Below are positions 36,970-45,900 of a stretch of 64,000 nucleotides of DNA, piece by piece. Source of the stretch: Deltaproteobacteria bacterium (GTDB lineage Bacteria; JADJOY01); the NCBI GenBank assembly GCA_016713535.1, contig JADJOY010000007.1, forward strand, positions 1 through 64,000, written 5' to 3'. The notes beneath the pieces are model-generated. The model was given only the letters and a program-made list of their open reading frames with translations, did not search any database and had not been told where the DNA came from. Positions within the stretch are counted from its first letter, which is position 1, and each line of letters begins with the position of its first letter. The position numbers were made by a program, and so were the translations under genes.

Positions 36970-37910
36970 GTGAAGATCCCCTTGCGCTCGGCGAGGCCCT
37001 TCCTGAGGAGGCTGGCGACGGCGGCTTTCACGCGGTTCGCCGCCTGCCGCACCACCGCCGGATCGTCGGCCTGCGCGGCCTTGTAGTCGCGGCCGATCGG
37101 GATCGGCTCGCCGTAGTGGATGTGGTAGCGGACCGGCAGCGGAAAGAGCGTGGCCGGGATCGGCAGGTAGGGCGCGCCGAACGCGCGGACCGGCAAGCGC
37201 GCGAGCTGCGGCATCTGCTCCTCGGCGCCGACGATCCCGACCGGCACCACCACCGCGCCGTGGCGGATCGCGAGCTCGGCGTGGCCCACACGCCACTGCT
37301 GGAGCTTGTAGCGCTGCGAGAACGGCTTGCCGATCCCGACCGTCCCCTCGGGGAAGATCATCAGGCACTCGCCGCTCTCGAGGAGGTCGCGGACATTGCC
37401 GCGACTGCCGCCCACCACACCCCAGCGCGAGAACGCGTTGCCGACGAACGGCAAGCCGGGCACGAACAGGTCGGCGACCGCTCGCGGCACCCGCGGCGGC
37501 TCGCTGTGGCGGACCACGTCGAGCCACAACATCAGACCGTCGAACGGCAGCGTGCCGCTGTGGTTGGCGGCGAGGATCACCGGACCCGACGCGGGGATGT
37601 TCGCGGCGCCGTGGGACAGCACGCGAAAGTAGCGCTCGTAGAGCGGCCCGAAGACCACCAGCGCCCACGCCACCCACGCCGCGTTGAGGCCGAACGGGTC
37701 GAAGCCGTGGCCGGCGTCGCGGATCGCCAGCCGCGCGACGCGCGCAGCGAGCGCCGCCGGCAGCGGCGCCCCACCGAGCTTCGCCGAAGCGGACGACGGA
37801 GCGGTGGCCGGCGCGGCGCTCGCGCCGCCGCGGTGCGCGGCCTTGCGTCTCGGCGCCGCCCGTCGCGGAGACGGCGGCGTGCGTCGGTGGGTCGAGCGTG
37901 GCGCGGCCAT
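36966..37910 (-). CDS. PlsC-type acyltransferase
   Basis: About 314 residues from ATG 37910 (MAAPRSTHRRTPPSPRRAAP), a basic, probably disordered N-terminus. The acyltransferase domain has ILAANHSGTLPFDGLML (His and Asp of the catalytic motif), VGNAFSRWGVVGGSRGN and MIFPEGTVGIGK (substrate-phosphate site). It would acylate lysophospholipid or a similar lipid at the inner membrane. Coupled by overlap to the epimerase-like gene. Confidence 0.87.
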   Translation of the reverse strand: MAAPRSTHRRTPPSPRRAAPRRKAAHRGGASAAPATAPSSASAKLGGAPLPAALAARVARLAIRDAGHGFDPFGLNAAWVAWALVVFGPLYERYFRVLSHGAANIPASGPVILAANHSGTLPFDGLMLWLDVVRHSEPPRVPRAVADLFVPGLPFVGNAFSRWGVVGGSRGNVRDLLESGECLMIFPEGTVGIGKPFSQRYKLQQWRVGHAELAIRHGAVVVPVGIVGAEEQMPQLARLPVRAFGAPYLPIPATLFPLPVRYHIHYGEPIPIGRDYKAAQADDPAVVRQAANRVKAAVASLLRKGLAERKGIFT

Positions 37911-38383
37911 ACGACCGAACCCTCTCGGGAGGAAGGTGCCCTCACGGCCCGGCGCGGCGCCCCTGCGCCACTCCGGCGAACGGAATCCGTAGCGCAAGTC
38001 CGGTGCCGCCGAGCGTGTGCGGGGAAACCCGCGCGATTCCGTGACCAGGGCGCGCGTCGAGCGCGGCGGCGCCCGGCGGTGGGTAACGCGGCCCACTGCC
38101 CGACGTCACAGCAACGAAACGGAACGAGCGCGTCCCGTGGGGCGCGGCGGTGCGTCGCGGACGACGCGCTGGGAGCGCCGCCTGCGTCCCACCCCCTGGC
38201 TCAAATTGCCCCGCCACCGGCTCGTCTCGGCCGTCTCCGTCTCACGAGTGAGCCGGACGGACCGGAATCCGAGCCACTCGAGGACGAAAAGCGCCCCGGA
38301 GCGGGCTGTTTGGGTCTGCTCCGCGTTGGCATCCCGGTTGCTGATGGGACAGGTCACCCTCACCCCTTTCTCCTCGGCCGACC
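37911..38383. other. Spacer of about 470 bases, nothing recognised
   Basis: Region between the divergent acyltransferase and GGDEF genes. It must hold promoters for both, but no convincing -35/-10 pair, repeat hairpin or small gene was found. It lacks the GTAG/GGAG hairpins that fill most other long spacers in this window. Confidence 0.4.
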
Positions 38384-39178
38384 ATGCCCGACACCTGGAC
38401 ACCCACAGTCGCGTCGCCTCCCTCGAGCTTCCCCGCGCTCGACGGCGACGGGGCCGGCCCACTGGGCCGGATCGCCCAACGACTGCGGGACAACAGCGGT
38501 GTCGGGCATGGATCGGCCACCTCTTCTCGGGACGTCGACGAGCTCGTCGAGCGGCTGCTGGCGTATGCCGCTCAGGCCGAGCGCCAGCTCGCCGCGCAGC
38601 GTGAGCGCATCGCCCAGCTCGAGACCGTGTCCATGACCGACGAGCTGACCGGCATCGCCAACCGCCGCGGCTTCGCCGACTACCTGCGCCGCACGCTCCA
38701 CGCCGCCAGCCGCCACACGGAGCACGGGGTGGTGGCGTTCATCGACATCGACGACTTCAAGCACGTGAACGACACCTACGGGCACGCCGCCGGCGACGCC
38801 GCGCTGGTGCACGTGGCCGAGGTGCTGACCACGAGCACACGCCTCTCGGACTTCGTGGCACGGCTGCACGGCGACGAGTTCGCGGTGCTCCTGGTGCGCG
38901 CCGACACCGACCAAGCCCTGGCACGGCTACGCACGATCCAGCGTCGCCTCGCCACCGAGCCGCTGATCTGGCGCGAGCAGGAGATCCCGATCCAGGTGAG
39001 CTTCGGCCTCGCCGCTTACGGCCCCGAGACCGAGCCCGCGAGCCTGATGCAGAAGGTCGACGTCGAGATGTACCGCCAGAAGCGCGCGCGCCGCGACGAC
39101 CGGATCCGCGGGCGCCGCGAGCGCACCTTCCCCGCGATCGTCGACATCTCGAGCTCCACCGCCCACGCGGCGATGTGA
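38384..39178 (+). CDS. Diguanylate cyclase-like protein with HGDEF signature
   Basis: A 264-residue cytoplasmic protein. Residues 50-82 form a coiled coil (LVERLLAYAAQAERQLAAQR), and residues 83-240 a GGDEF domain: MTDELTGIANRRGF, FIDIDDFKHVNDTYGH and RLHGDEF at 161-166. The first Gly of GGDEF is His; some variants at this position stay active, but loss of activity is possible. RLSD (153-156) lies five residues before the signature and matches the inhibitory c-di-GMP site (RxxD). No sensor domain or membrane segment. Confidence 0.9.
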   Translation: MPDTWTPTVASPPSSFPALDGDGAGPLGRIAQRLRDNSGVGHGSATSSRDVDELVERLLAYAAQAERQLAAQRERIAQLETVSMTDELTGIANRRGFADYLRRTLHAASRHTEHGVVAFIDIDDFKHVNDTYGHAAGDAALVHVAEVLTTSTRLSDFVARLHGDEFAVLLVRADTDQALARLRTIQRRLATEPLIWREQEIPIQVSFGLAAYGPETEPASLMQKVDVEMYRQKRARRDDRIRGRRERTFPAIVDISSSTAHAAM

Positions 39179-39196
39179 GCGCGCGGCGCCGCCGCT

Positions 39197-39327
39197 GGAG
39201 GGCCGCGATCCTTCGCGGCCGCTGCGGCCGCTGCATTCGATCGGACGCGAACGCCGCGGCGGTGACGGCCCCCCCTCCAGCGCAGGATCGGAATCAATCG
39301 GCTGGAGGGCCGCGATCCTTCGCGGCC
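39197..39327 (+). repeat. Two GGAG-headed hairpins between convergent genes
   Basis: 39197-39220 and 39304-39327 are identical: GGAGGGCCGCGATCCTTCGC then GGCC, with stem GGCCGCGA/TCGCGGCC. Both are in the same orientation about 107 bases apart, preceded by CGCT or GGCT. Confidence 0.78.
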
Positions 39328-39344
39328 GGGGAGCGCCCTCGCCG

Positions 39345-40892
39345 TCACTCCGCCTTCACGACCCTGTAGACCATGTTGCCGGCGTCACTCGCGACGTAGA
39401 GCGAGCCGTCGAGCGGCGACACCGCCACGCCGACCGGCCGCACCGGGTTCTCGCCGACCTTCCCGACCTCCCAGCTCCACGGGCCGTCGGCGTGCTCCTT
39501 CCACGTGCCGCCGCCGAGAACCACCTCGTAAGGAAAGCGCGTCTCGGTGGCGGTCGACACCGGCATCGGCGCTCGACCCTCCGCGTCGAACGGCACCCAC
39601 ACCACCTTGTACCCGGTGTACGGATTGCGGTCCCATGAGCCATGGAAGGACACGAACGCGCCTCCCTTCCAGCGCGCCGGCAGCTTGCCCTCGGGCCCGT
39701 CGAAGAACGTGATGTCGAGCGGCGCGGAGTGCGCCTGGAAGAAGGTCACGGGCCGCTCCGAATTCGCGGCACACCACGCGTCGTCGTGGGGGCTCGGGAA
39801 GATCTCGGCCTTCACCTGGGTGCCGGTGGGCACCAACGAGCCGTCGTCACCGACCAGCCGCTGCGCCGTGGTGCAGAACGGATAGCCGTAGCGCTTGCCC
39901 TTCTCGAGCAGCACGAGCTGCTCGCCCGGGTTGTCGTTGCACGTCCTGGCCACGCCAGGTGAGGTTGTCGAGGCCGTTGACCACGCCGTACATGCGTCCC
40001 GCGGCGCTGCGCGCCAGAAGCCGACGGTGTTGCGCAGGCCCACCGTGAACACCTCGCCCTGCGCCCAGTGGTAGGGGTTGACGGGGTCGAGCTTCGTCAT
40101 GTCGAAGCGCTTCACGAGCGAGCGCTCGGTGTCGTATTCGGGCGACATCGGGTTGGCCGCGTTTCCGGCCGAGCCGAGCTGGACGTAGAGGAAGCCCTCG
40201 AAGAGGTGGTTGGTGTGCTTGCCGTGGCCGCCGCCCGAGGGCTGCTCCACGATCACCGCTTCGCCGGGACCACCGCGGTCGATGTCCGGTGCCCACCGCC
40301 AGCGTCTCACGCCGTCCGGCGTGCTCGCGTAGAGGTAGCCGCCGGTGGCGTCGATGTGGACGCTGTTGCCGTTCCCACCCGAGTCCGCCCACACGATCGT
40401 CTCGGGCGCGCCCGCCGCGAAGGCGCCGTCGCGGTCGGCGTCGCGGAAGCGATAGATGACGCCCGACGCGGCCGCGCCGAAGAGGTCGCCGTCGGGCGCG
40501 AACGCGAGCTGGCGGAGGTTGCCGTCGGCGTGTCCCACCCAGCACGCGACGAGGCCGGGTGCGGCGTAGTGCTTGTCGCGGGGAAGCGGGATCGCGCCCG
40601 CGCCGCAGGCGGCGGTGAGCGCGTCTCCCGCGAGCTCGGTCCCCGGTCCCGAGACCGCCTCGCGCGGCGGGGCGCCCGGATGGGGATCGGCCACGCGCAG
40701 GTCGCCGAGGCTGATGTGGACCCGCGCCTTGTTGGCGCGGGCGCGCGACTCGGCGGCCTTCTGCTCGGCGGTCTTGGGCGCGGCCGACTTCTCGGAGGGC
40801 TCCTCCGCTGGCGTGGAGCGGCAAGCCGCAGCACCCGCGAGCACGAGCGCCAGGGCGAGCGGGAGGGTCGGGCGGCGGACGGACGGGCGCAT
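39345..40892 (-). CDS. Sorbosone/glucose dehydrogenase-like beta-propeller lipoprotein, compensating frameshifts
   Basis: ATG at 40892 gives a signal ending ALVLAGAAAC (lipobox), followed by an E/K/A-rich helical linker. The propeller matches GSDH/sorbosone dehydrogenases: RQLAFAPDGDLFGAAASG, GNGNSVHIDATGGYLYAST, GGGHGKHTNHLFEGFLY, FHGSWDRNPYTGYKVVWVPF and VAVSPLDGSLYVASDAG. Between about 39955 and 40010 roughly 17 residues are read in the wrong frame; the other frame gives GRMYGVVNGLDNLTWRGQD, as in homologues. Two opposite indels thus leave the reading open. PQQ dependence is likely by family. Confidence 0.85.
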   Translation of the reverse strand: MRPSVRRPTLPLALALVLAGAAACRSTPAEEPSEKSAAPKTAEQKAAESRARANKARVHISLGDLRVADPHPGAPPREAVSGPGTELAGDALTAACGAGAIPLPRDKHYAAPGLVACWVGHADGNLRQLAFAPDGDLFGAAASGVIYRFRDADRDGAFAAGAPETIVWADSGGNGNSVHIDATGGYLYASTPDGVRRWRWAPDIDRGGPGEAVIVEQPSGGGHGKHTNHLFEGFLYVQLGSAGNAANPMSPEYDTERSLVKRFDMTKLDPVNPYHWAQGEVFTVGLRNTVGFWRAAPRDACTAWSTASTTSPGVARTCNDNPGEQLVLLEKGKRYGYPFCTTAQRLVGDDGSLVPTGTQVKAEIFPSPHDDAWCAANSERPVTFFQAHSAPLDITFFDGPEGKLPARWKGGAFVSFHGSWDRNPYTGYKVVWVPFDAEGRAPMPVSTATETRFPYEVVLGGGTWKEHADGPWSWEVGKVGENPVRPVGVAVSPLDGSLYVASDAGNMVYRVVKAE

Positions 40893-40989
40893 GGGACCTC
40901 CGGATCGATCGAGCCGCGTGCGCACGCGGACGGAACGCGGCGATCGTGCAAGGATACCGGCGCCCCGATCGATCGCACCGCGCGCTCCC

Positions 40990-41775
40990 GTGACCACGGC
41001 TCCCGTCGCCGCGCCCCCGCTCGTCGAGAGCGACCTCGACGCCGGCGACGGCGTACGTCTCGGGCTCAGCTCGTGGAGCCGCGGGCGCGCGGCGGCGGTG
41101 ATCGTGGCGCCGGGGTTCTTCCGCTCGCGGCACTCGCCGATGCTGGTGCGCGCCGCGCTCCACCTCGCCGCGCGCCACGACGTCTACTGCTTCGACTTCC
41201 GCGGCCACGGCACCAGCTCGGGCCGCTACACGTTCGGCCGCCACGAGACCCGCGACCTCCGCGCGGTCCTCGACCACGTCCACGGGCGCGGTCACGCGCG
41301 CGTCGCGGTGGTGGGCTTCTCGATGGGTGGCACGGTCGCGGTGCGCACGCTCGGCGCCATGCGCAGGGCCGGCACCGATCCACGCGTGGCGGCGCTGGTC
41401 ACCGTGAGCTCGCCGACCGAGGTGTTCCGGCTGCGCCCCGGGCTCCCGCCGCGCGGGCTGCTCGGCGCCAGCTTTCGAGGGGAGGGGCACCGTGTGCCGC
41501 GCCTCGACTCGAGCGCTCTCTTCCGAGCTCGCCTCGGCACCCTCGACGAGGTGGCGTGGATCTCGCCCACGCCCTATCTCGTCCTCCACCACGAGCGCGA
41601 CTGGTTGGTGCCGGCGGCCATGGGCGAGGCCCTCCACCGTGCCGCACGTGAGCCTCGCCACCTCCACCTCTTTCGTTGCGGTGAGCGCCTCCACGCGGAC
41701 GCCTTGGTGCGCGCCATCCCGGACCAGCTGTTCGCCGTGCTCGATCCCTTCCTCGACGAAAACCTCACATCCTGA
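40990..41775 (+). CDS. Alpha/beta hydrolase
   Basis: A 261-residue hydrolase. The nucleophile elbow is VVGFSMGGT (GxSxG), the oxyanion region VAPGFFRSRHSP, the acid Asp in LHHERDWLVP and the His in CGERLHADALV. FDFRGHGTSSGRYTFG is typical of lipase/esterase-like members. GTG at 40990 is the first start after the divergent promoter region shared with the propeller gene. Substrate unknown. Confidence 0.88.
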   Translation: MTTAPVAAPPLVESDLDAGDGVRLGLSSWSRGRAAAVIVAPGFFRSRHSPMLVRAALHLAARHDVYCFDFRGHGTSSGRYTFGRHETRDLRAVLDHVHGRGHARVAVVGFSMGGTVAVRTLGAMRRAGTDPRVAALVTVSSPTEVFRLRPGLPPRGLLGASFRGEGHRVPRLDSSALFRARLGTLDEVAWISPTPYLVLHHERDWLVPAAMGEALHRAAREPRHLHLFRCGERLHADALVRAIPDQLFAVLDPFLDENLTS

Positions 41776-41823
41776 CGCGGGCTTGGGCCGATCGAGCGGC
41801 CGAGCCGATGGGACTGCATACAC

Positions 41824-41852
41824 TTGCCGCGCGATTTTCGGTGCGCTAATAC
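41824..41852 (+). promoter_or_regulatory. Candidate sigma70-type promoter of the cold-shock gene
   Basis: TTGCCG (41824-41829) and TAATAC (41847-41852) are 17 bases apart, one of the best -35/-10 pairs in the window. Transcription would start near 41860, giving a leader of about 145 bases. Confidence 0.6.
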
Positions 41853-41865
41853 CACGACGTTTTAT

Positions 41866-41890
41866 CCACGGATCGAATGGGGATCCGTGG
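41866..41890 (+). promoter_or_regulatory. Hairpin in the cold-shock mRNA leader
   Basis: CCACGGATC (41866-41874) pairs with GATCCGTGG (41882-41890) around a seven-base loop, early in the predicted long 5' leader. Cold-shock mRNAs are known to use structured leaders for temperature control; a role here is inferred. Confidence 0.5.
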
Positions 41891-42005
41891 AGCTCAACAC
41901 AAAGCGCGAGACCGAGTACGAGAGCGTTTCGAAGCCCCGGTAGGTCAGTCCTCCCCGTGGTTTCGGCAGTCGAGTCTGGTCCCGCAGATCGAAAGAGTGG
42001 CAGCG

Positions 42006-42209
42006 ATGCCCATCGGTACGGTGAAGTGGTTCAACGACGCGAAGGGGTTTGGCTTCATCACGCCAGAGGACGGCTCGAAGGACGTGTTCGTCCATCACAC
42101 GGCCATCCAGATGGACGGCTTCCGGACCCTCGCCGAGGGCCAGCGGGTCGAGTACGAGACCACGATGGGTCCCAAGGGTCCGGCGGCGGAGAAGGTCCGC
42201 CAGGCCTGA
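42006..42209 (+). CDS. csp: Cold-shock protein (CspA family)
   Basis: A 67-residue single OB-fold RNA chaperone, complete. [15 protein letters not shown] contains RNP1 (KGFGFI), DVFVHH is RNP2, and the end [10 protein letters not shown] is typical. ATG at 42006 is the family start. It has its own promoter, a long leader with a hairpin and a strong terminator, so it is a monocistronic unit, as is usual for csp genes. Confidence 0.96.
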   Translation: MPIGTVKWFNDAKGFGFITPEDGSKDVFVHHTAIQMDGFRTLAEGQRVEYETTMGPKGPAAEKVRQA

Positions 42210-42234
42210 CCTGAACCGGTCGCGCTCGATCGAA

Positions 42235-42267
42235 GACCCCCGGTGGCTCACGCCACCGGGGGTCTTT
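42235..42267 (+). terminator. Rho-independent terminator of the cold-shock gene
   Basis: GACCCCCGGTGGC pairs with GCCACCGGGGGTC around a short loop, immediately followed by TTTT. The stem is 13 bp, and it begins 25 bases after the csp stop. Confidence 0.88.
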
Positions 42268-42415
42268 TCGTTCAGGCCATCGCTGTTGGGAAGGGCGCGG
42301 GCCGCGCGACCGGCGATCCGCGACGGCGCCACGGCGCGGACCGCGTCGATCCCTGCACGTCGCTGACCGTGCCGCGACGCTGGCGAGTCGTCCGGGCGCC
42401 TGCTAAATCGTCGCC

Positions 42416-43441
42416 GTGCTCGACCTGGCTCGACTCAAGCGTGTGCGGCTCCACCGGCGTCCGCTCGGGCAGCGCCTGGTGGCCGAGCTTTTCCTGCGGC
42501 CGAGCTACCGATTTCCGAGGACGAGCGAGATCGTCATCGAAGGGATCGAGCGCATCCCGCGGGACCGCTCGGTGTTCTTCGCGATGAACCACACCGATCG
42601 CTACAACTACTGGCCGTTCCAGTACGCGCTCCACCGCACCGGCGTGCACCGCTACGTCGCGACCTGGGTCAAGGGCAAGTACTACGAGCACCCGGCGATC
42701 GCGTGGTTCATGGATCGCACCAACAACATCCCGCTGCCGTCGCGCGGCTACGTGCTCACCACCGAGTTCCGCCGCACGGTGGGGCGCGTGCCCACCGAGA
42801 GCGAGTACCGCCAGCTCCGCGACCTCGCCGACGGCAACCTCGCCGCCCAGCAAGCGGCGTTCGCGGAAGCGAGCCCCGAGCTCCAGCGCTTCCTCGAGGC
42901 GCAGGGCGCCGACCCCAACCTCGCCCCCATCGAGAAGGGCCGGCGGGAGCCGATCTTCCTGCCGCGCTTCGAGGAGCTCTTCGACCAGATGATCGAGGAA
43001 GTGGTGCGGCTCAACCACGAGGCGCTCACCACCTATCAGTGCCACGTGCTGGTGTTTCCCCAGGGCACCCGCTCCAAGCGCCTGAGCCGCGGGCACACCG
43101 GGCTCGCTCAGATGAGCCAGCGCATCGGTGCACCGATCATCCCGGTGGGCGTGAGCGGCTCCGACCAGCTCTACCCCGGCAGCTCGCCGTGGGCGTCGGG
43201 CGGGCGCGCGGTGTACCGGGTGGGCCCGACCCTCGAGCCCGACGGGCCCGAGCTCGCGCCGCACCGGGTCCGCGAGGACTTCACACCGCTCTCGCGCGAG
43301 GCGGTGACGCGCCACGGCGACGCGTTCCGCGCCATCACCGACGTGGTGATGGACCACATCAACGGGCTCGTCGACCCCGACTACCAGCGCAGCGACAGCG
43401 ACGAGAGCGACGGCGTGCGCGGCATCCGCCGCTTCGTCTGA
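42416..43441 (+). CDS. PlsC-like acyltransferase
   Basis: A 341-residue protein from GTG 42416. The acyltransferase motifs are FFAMNHTDRYNYWPF (NH...D) and VLVFPQGTRSKRLSRG (FPxGTRS), then IIPVGVSGSDQLYPGS. A central insert of about 90 residues (PTESEYRQLRDLADGNLAAQ) between the motifs is larger than in ordinary PlsC. It is followed 30 bases on by the SemiSWEET gene, probably in the same transcript. Confidence 0.85.
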   Translation: MLDLARLKRVRLHRRPLGQRLVAELFLRPSYRFPRTSEIVIEGIERIPRDRSVFFAMNHTDRYNYWPFQYALHRTGVHRYVATWVKGKYYEHPAIAWFMDRTNNIPLPSRGYVLTTEFRRTVGRVPTESEYRQLRDLADGNLAAQQAAFAEASPELQRFLEAQGADPNLAPIEKGRREPIFLPRFEELFDQMIEEVVRLNHEALTTYQCHVLVFPQGTRSKRLSRGHTGLAQMSQRIGAPIIPVGVSGSDQLYPGSSPWASGGRAVYRVGPTLEPDGPELAPHRVREDFTPLSREAVTRHGDAFRAITDVVMDHINGLVDPDYQRSDSDESDGVRGIRRFV

Positions 43442-43471
43442 GCCGGGCGCGCGCATCCGGAGCCCGAGCTC

Positions 43472-43741
43472 ATGGAACACCTCTCGCCGGACAAGCTCGA
43501 CTGGCTCGGCACCGCGGCCGGCTCGCTCACCACGATCGCGTTCGTGCCGCAGGTGTGGAAGACCTGGAAGTCGCGCTCCGCCGCCGACCTGTCGCTCGGC
43601 ATGTGGACGCTCTTCTCGACCGGTGTGGCGCTGTGGACCGCCTACGGCGTGATGCTCGGCGCGACCCCGATCATCTGGTTCAATGCGATCACCCTGGTGC
43701 TCGCGCTGAGCCTACTGGTGTTCAAGCTGGTGTATCGGTAG
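43472..43741 (+). CDS. SemiSWEET-type sugar transporter (PQ-loop)
   Basis: An 89-residue membrane protein with three helices, one triple-helix bundle of the MtN3/PQ-loop family that works as a dimer. GTAAGSLTTIAFVPQVWKTW holds the PQ motif; RSAADLSLGMWTLFSTGVAL and IIWFNAITLVLALSLL are the next helices. It likely moves small sugars across the inner membrane. Confidence 0.92.
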   Translation: MEHLSPDKLDWLGTAAGSLTTIAFVPQVWKTWKSRSAADLSLGMWTLFSTGVALWTAYGVMLGATPIIWFNAITLVLALSLLVFKLVYR

Positions 43742-43961
43742 CCGCTCGAGCCCGATCGCCTGGAGGCGCACGCTTCGTCGGGCGCGAGGGATCGAGCGGC
43801 GTCGTACCGAGATCGACGCGACCGGCGGCGCGCCCGCCTCGTCGTATCGCCGGGCACGCGACGCGTGCCCCTCCCCATCGTGCAACGATCGCCTGGTGCG
43901 CGCCCGCTTCGTCGGGCGCCAGGAAGCGAGCGGGGTCGTACCGAAAGCGACGCAACCGCGC
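43742..43961. repeat. Repeat mosaic between SemiSWEET and aldo/keto reductase genes
   Basis: It holds GGAGGCGCACGCTTCGTCGG (near 43761), CTCGTCGTATCGCCGGGCAC followed by GCGACGCGTGCCCCTCC (43852-43874 is the hairpin), and a second GCCCGCTTCGTCGGGCGC hairpin near 43901. The phrase GGGTCGTACCGA(A/G) occurs twice. Same building blocks as at 13.1-14.0 and 19.8 kb. No gene. Confidence 0.72.
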
Positions 43962-44955
43962 TCAGTTCCAGGGCAGCGCGGCGCGGGTGGACCAGTAACG
44001 CGCGGGCGCCTCGGCGAGCGCCGCGAGCTCGGCGGACGCCTCCTCGCTCCACTCCACGTCGAGGGCGCGCAGGTTGGACCCGAGCTGCTCCGCGCTCGCG
44101 GCGCCGCTCAGCACCACGTCCACCCACGGCTGCGCGAGGACCGCGGCGAGTGCCAGCGCGTCGCGGGGGCAACCGAGCCGCGCGCCCCAGCGGTCGAGGA
44201 GCGCGTCCTGCGCCGCGAAGGCGGGATCGGCGTCGCGCGTGGCGAGCCGGCCGTTCGCCATGCCCTCCTTCACGATCACGCCGAGCCCGGCGGAGTGCGC
44301 CTCGGCGAGCGCCTGACCGGCCGACGTCTCGAGCAGGTTCCACGACGCCTGCACGCTCTGGAAGAGCGGTAACCCGTCGACCTCCACGGCGAGCGCGCTG
44401 CGGATGACGTCGCCCTGGTTGGCGCCGGTCACCGAGAGCCCGATCGCCACGCCCTCGGCGCGGCGCGCCGCGAGGGCCCGCAACACCCGCGCGTCCGTCA
44501 GCACGCCGGTCTCGAGGGTCGCCGAGTGGATCTGGTAGAGGTCGAGGTGCTCACCGAGCACGCCGCGGCTCTCGCGCCACTGGCGCTCGAAGGTCGCCAG
44601 CCCGTGGTCCTTCACCTCGTGGGAGGGTGCCTCGACCTTCCAGTCCGCGGTGTACGTGTAGCCCCACTTCGAGCCGACCACCACCGCGTCCGGCGCGATC
44701 CCGCGTGCCGCGATCCAGCTCGCCACGAACTCCTCGCCGCGTCCGTACGAGCGCGCCACGTCGAGGTAGCGGATGCCGGCGCTCCACGCCGCGTCGAGCA
44801 CGCCGTGTGCACGCCGCTCCATCGCCGCAACGCTCGTGTCTTCGCCCAGCTCGCGGCCGTGGCCGAGGTTCATGTAGCCCGGCCGGCCGAGCGCCGCGAG
44901 CCCCAGCCCCACACGGCTGACGGAGGCCCGTCGCCCCGAGCGTGCGCGCGTTCAC
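43962..44955 (-). CDS. Aldo/keto reductase, one frameshift near the start
   Basis: A (beta/alpha)8 NADPH oxidoreductase. The main frame begins RVGLGLAALGRPGYMN. Catalytic residues: Asp in IRYLDVARSYGRGE with Tyr, Lys in VVVGSKWGY, His in LYQIHSATLE. The true N-terminus, VNARTLGATGL (GTG at 44955), is in another frame; one base near 44924 would join it as TGLSVSRVGLGL, the classic AKR opening. Joined length is about 330 residues. Substrate unknown. Confidence 0.85.
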
Positions 44956-45431
44956 GACCGGGAGCAGAATCACGTCTGTGTCGACGGGGGACTCGCCGAT
45001 GGGCACGTGCCAGCGGCACGCCACGAGCGAAGCCGAGTGACTCGGGGTGGACCCGCCGGGATTCACTCCCGGCGGGCGGGGCCGAAAAGCCCCCCGAAAG
45101 AGTGGCTCGGTCGACGAGTGAACTCGTCGATGGGCGCGCCGCAGCGAGCGTGTGAAGAACTCGAGCGAGGGCGAAGCGCCGCGGGGGACGGAGCCCCCCG
45201 CGCTACGAAGACCATCGTAGCGACGGGGGTTCCATCCCCCGTCGCGGGGCCTCGATCGGCCCGCGCCAGCGGCGCGCGGCGCGTTGCCGCGCCGGATTCG
45301 GGGTGGGGCCCCGTCCGGATTCACTCCGGACGGGGCGGGGTCTTGGAAAGACCCCGAGAAAACCCAGCGCGGGGCGCTTGGATAGCCCCCCGCAGTGACA
45401 CGGCGGCAAGCCGGAAGGCCTGGACGCCGTG
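44956..45431. repeat. 475-bp spacer with REP-like pair and terminator-like dyads
   Basis: 45181-45206 (complement of GTAGCGCGGGGGGCTCCGTC) and 45217-45245 (GTAGCGACGGGGGTTCCATC plus stem) face each other as CTACGAAGACCATCGTAG. Near 45060 and 45320, GGGATTCACTCCCGG and GGGGTCTTGGAAAGACCCCG form dyads; the latter recurs at about 61480-61503. No gene found. Confidence 0.68.
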
Positions 45432-45776
45432 TCACGCGGAAACCAGCAGCGGCGCGATCCAGGCGCGGACGTCCTGGTTCACCGGCACCCGATAGCGATG
45501 GGTGCGCCACAGCTCGTCCTTGCCCTCGACGAGGAGGAAGGCGTCGGTCGGGAGCTCCGACACGATCTTGCGGAACGCCTCGCGCAACGTCTCGTCGAAC
45601 CACAGACCCAGCCGCCCGCGCGGGGTGTCGCCGACCAGCGCGAACCAGCCATCGCTCTGGTCGAAGCCGCGCACCCGCATGATCGGCGCGTTCGCCGAGT
45701 CGGCGGCGCGGAACTTGGTGCAGTCGCTCTGCATGCGGACCTGCACGGCCCAGGCGAGACGCGTTCCGGTGCTCAT
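45432..45776 (-). CDS. Hypothetical protein, 114 residues
   Basis: Not recognised. A small soluble protein without signal or membrane helix: GTRLAWAVQVRMQSDCTKFR, FDQSDGWFALVGDTPRGRLG, KIVSELPTDAFLLVEGKDEL and RYRVPVNQDVRAWIAPLL look like alternating strands and helices of a real domain. ATG start at 45776. It diverges from the zinc-ribbon protein gene 125 bases away. Confidence 0.6.
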   Translation of the reverse strand: MSTGTRLAWAVQVRMQSDCTKFRAADSANAPIMRVRGFDQSDGWFALVGDTPRGRLGLWFDETLREAFRKIVSELPTDAFLLVEGKDELWRTHRYRVPVNQDVRAWIAPLLVSA

Positions 45777-45900
45777 CGCGGCCGCATCCTATTGATCGAG
45801 GTGCCTTCTCGCAAGGAGGTGTTGTCTCGACCCGAGCGTCGCCGTAGAGTCGAACCGAGGCCACCGCGGCCACGGGGGTTCCGCGAGATCGGAGGGAAAA

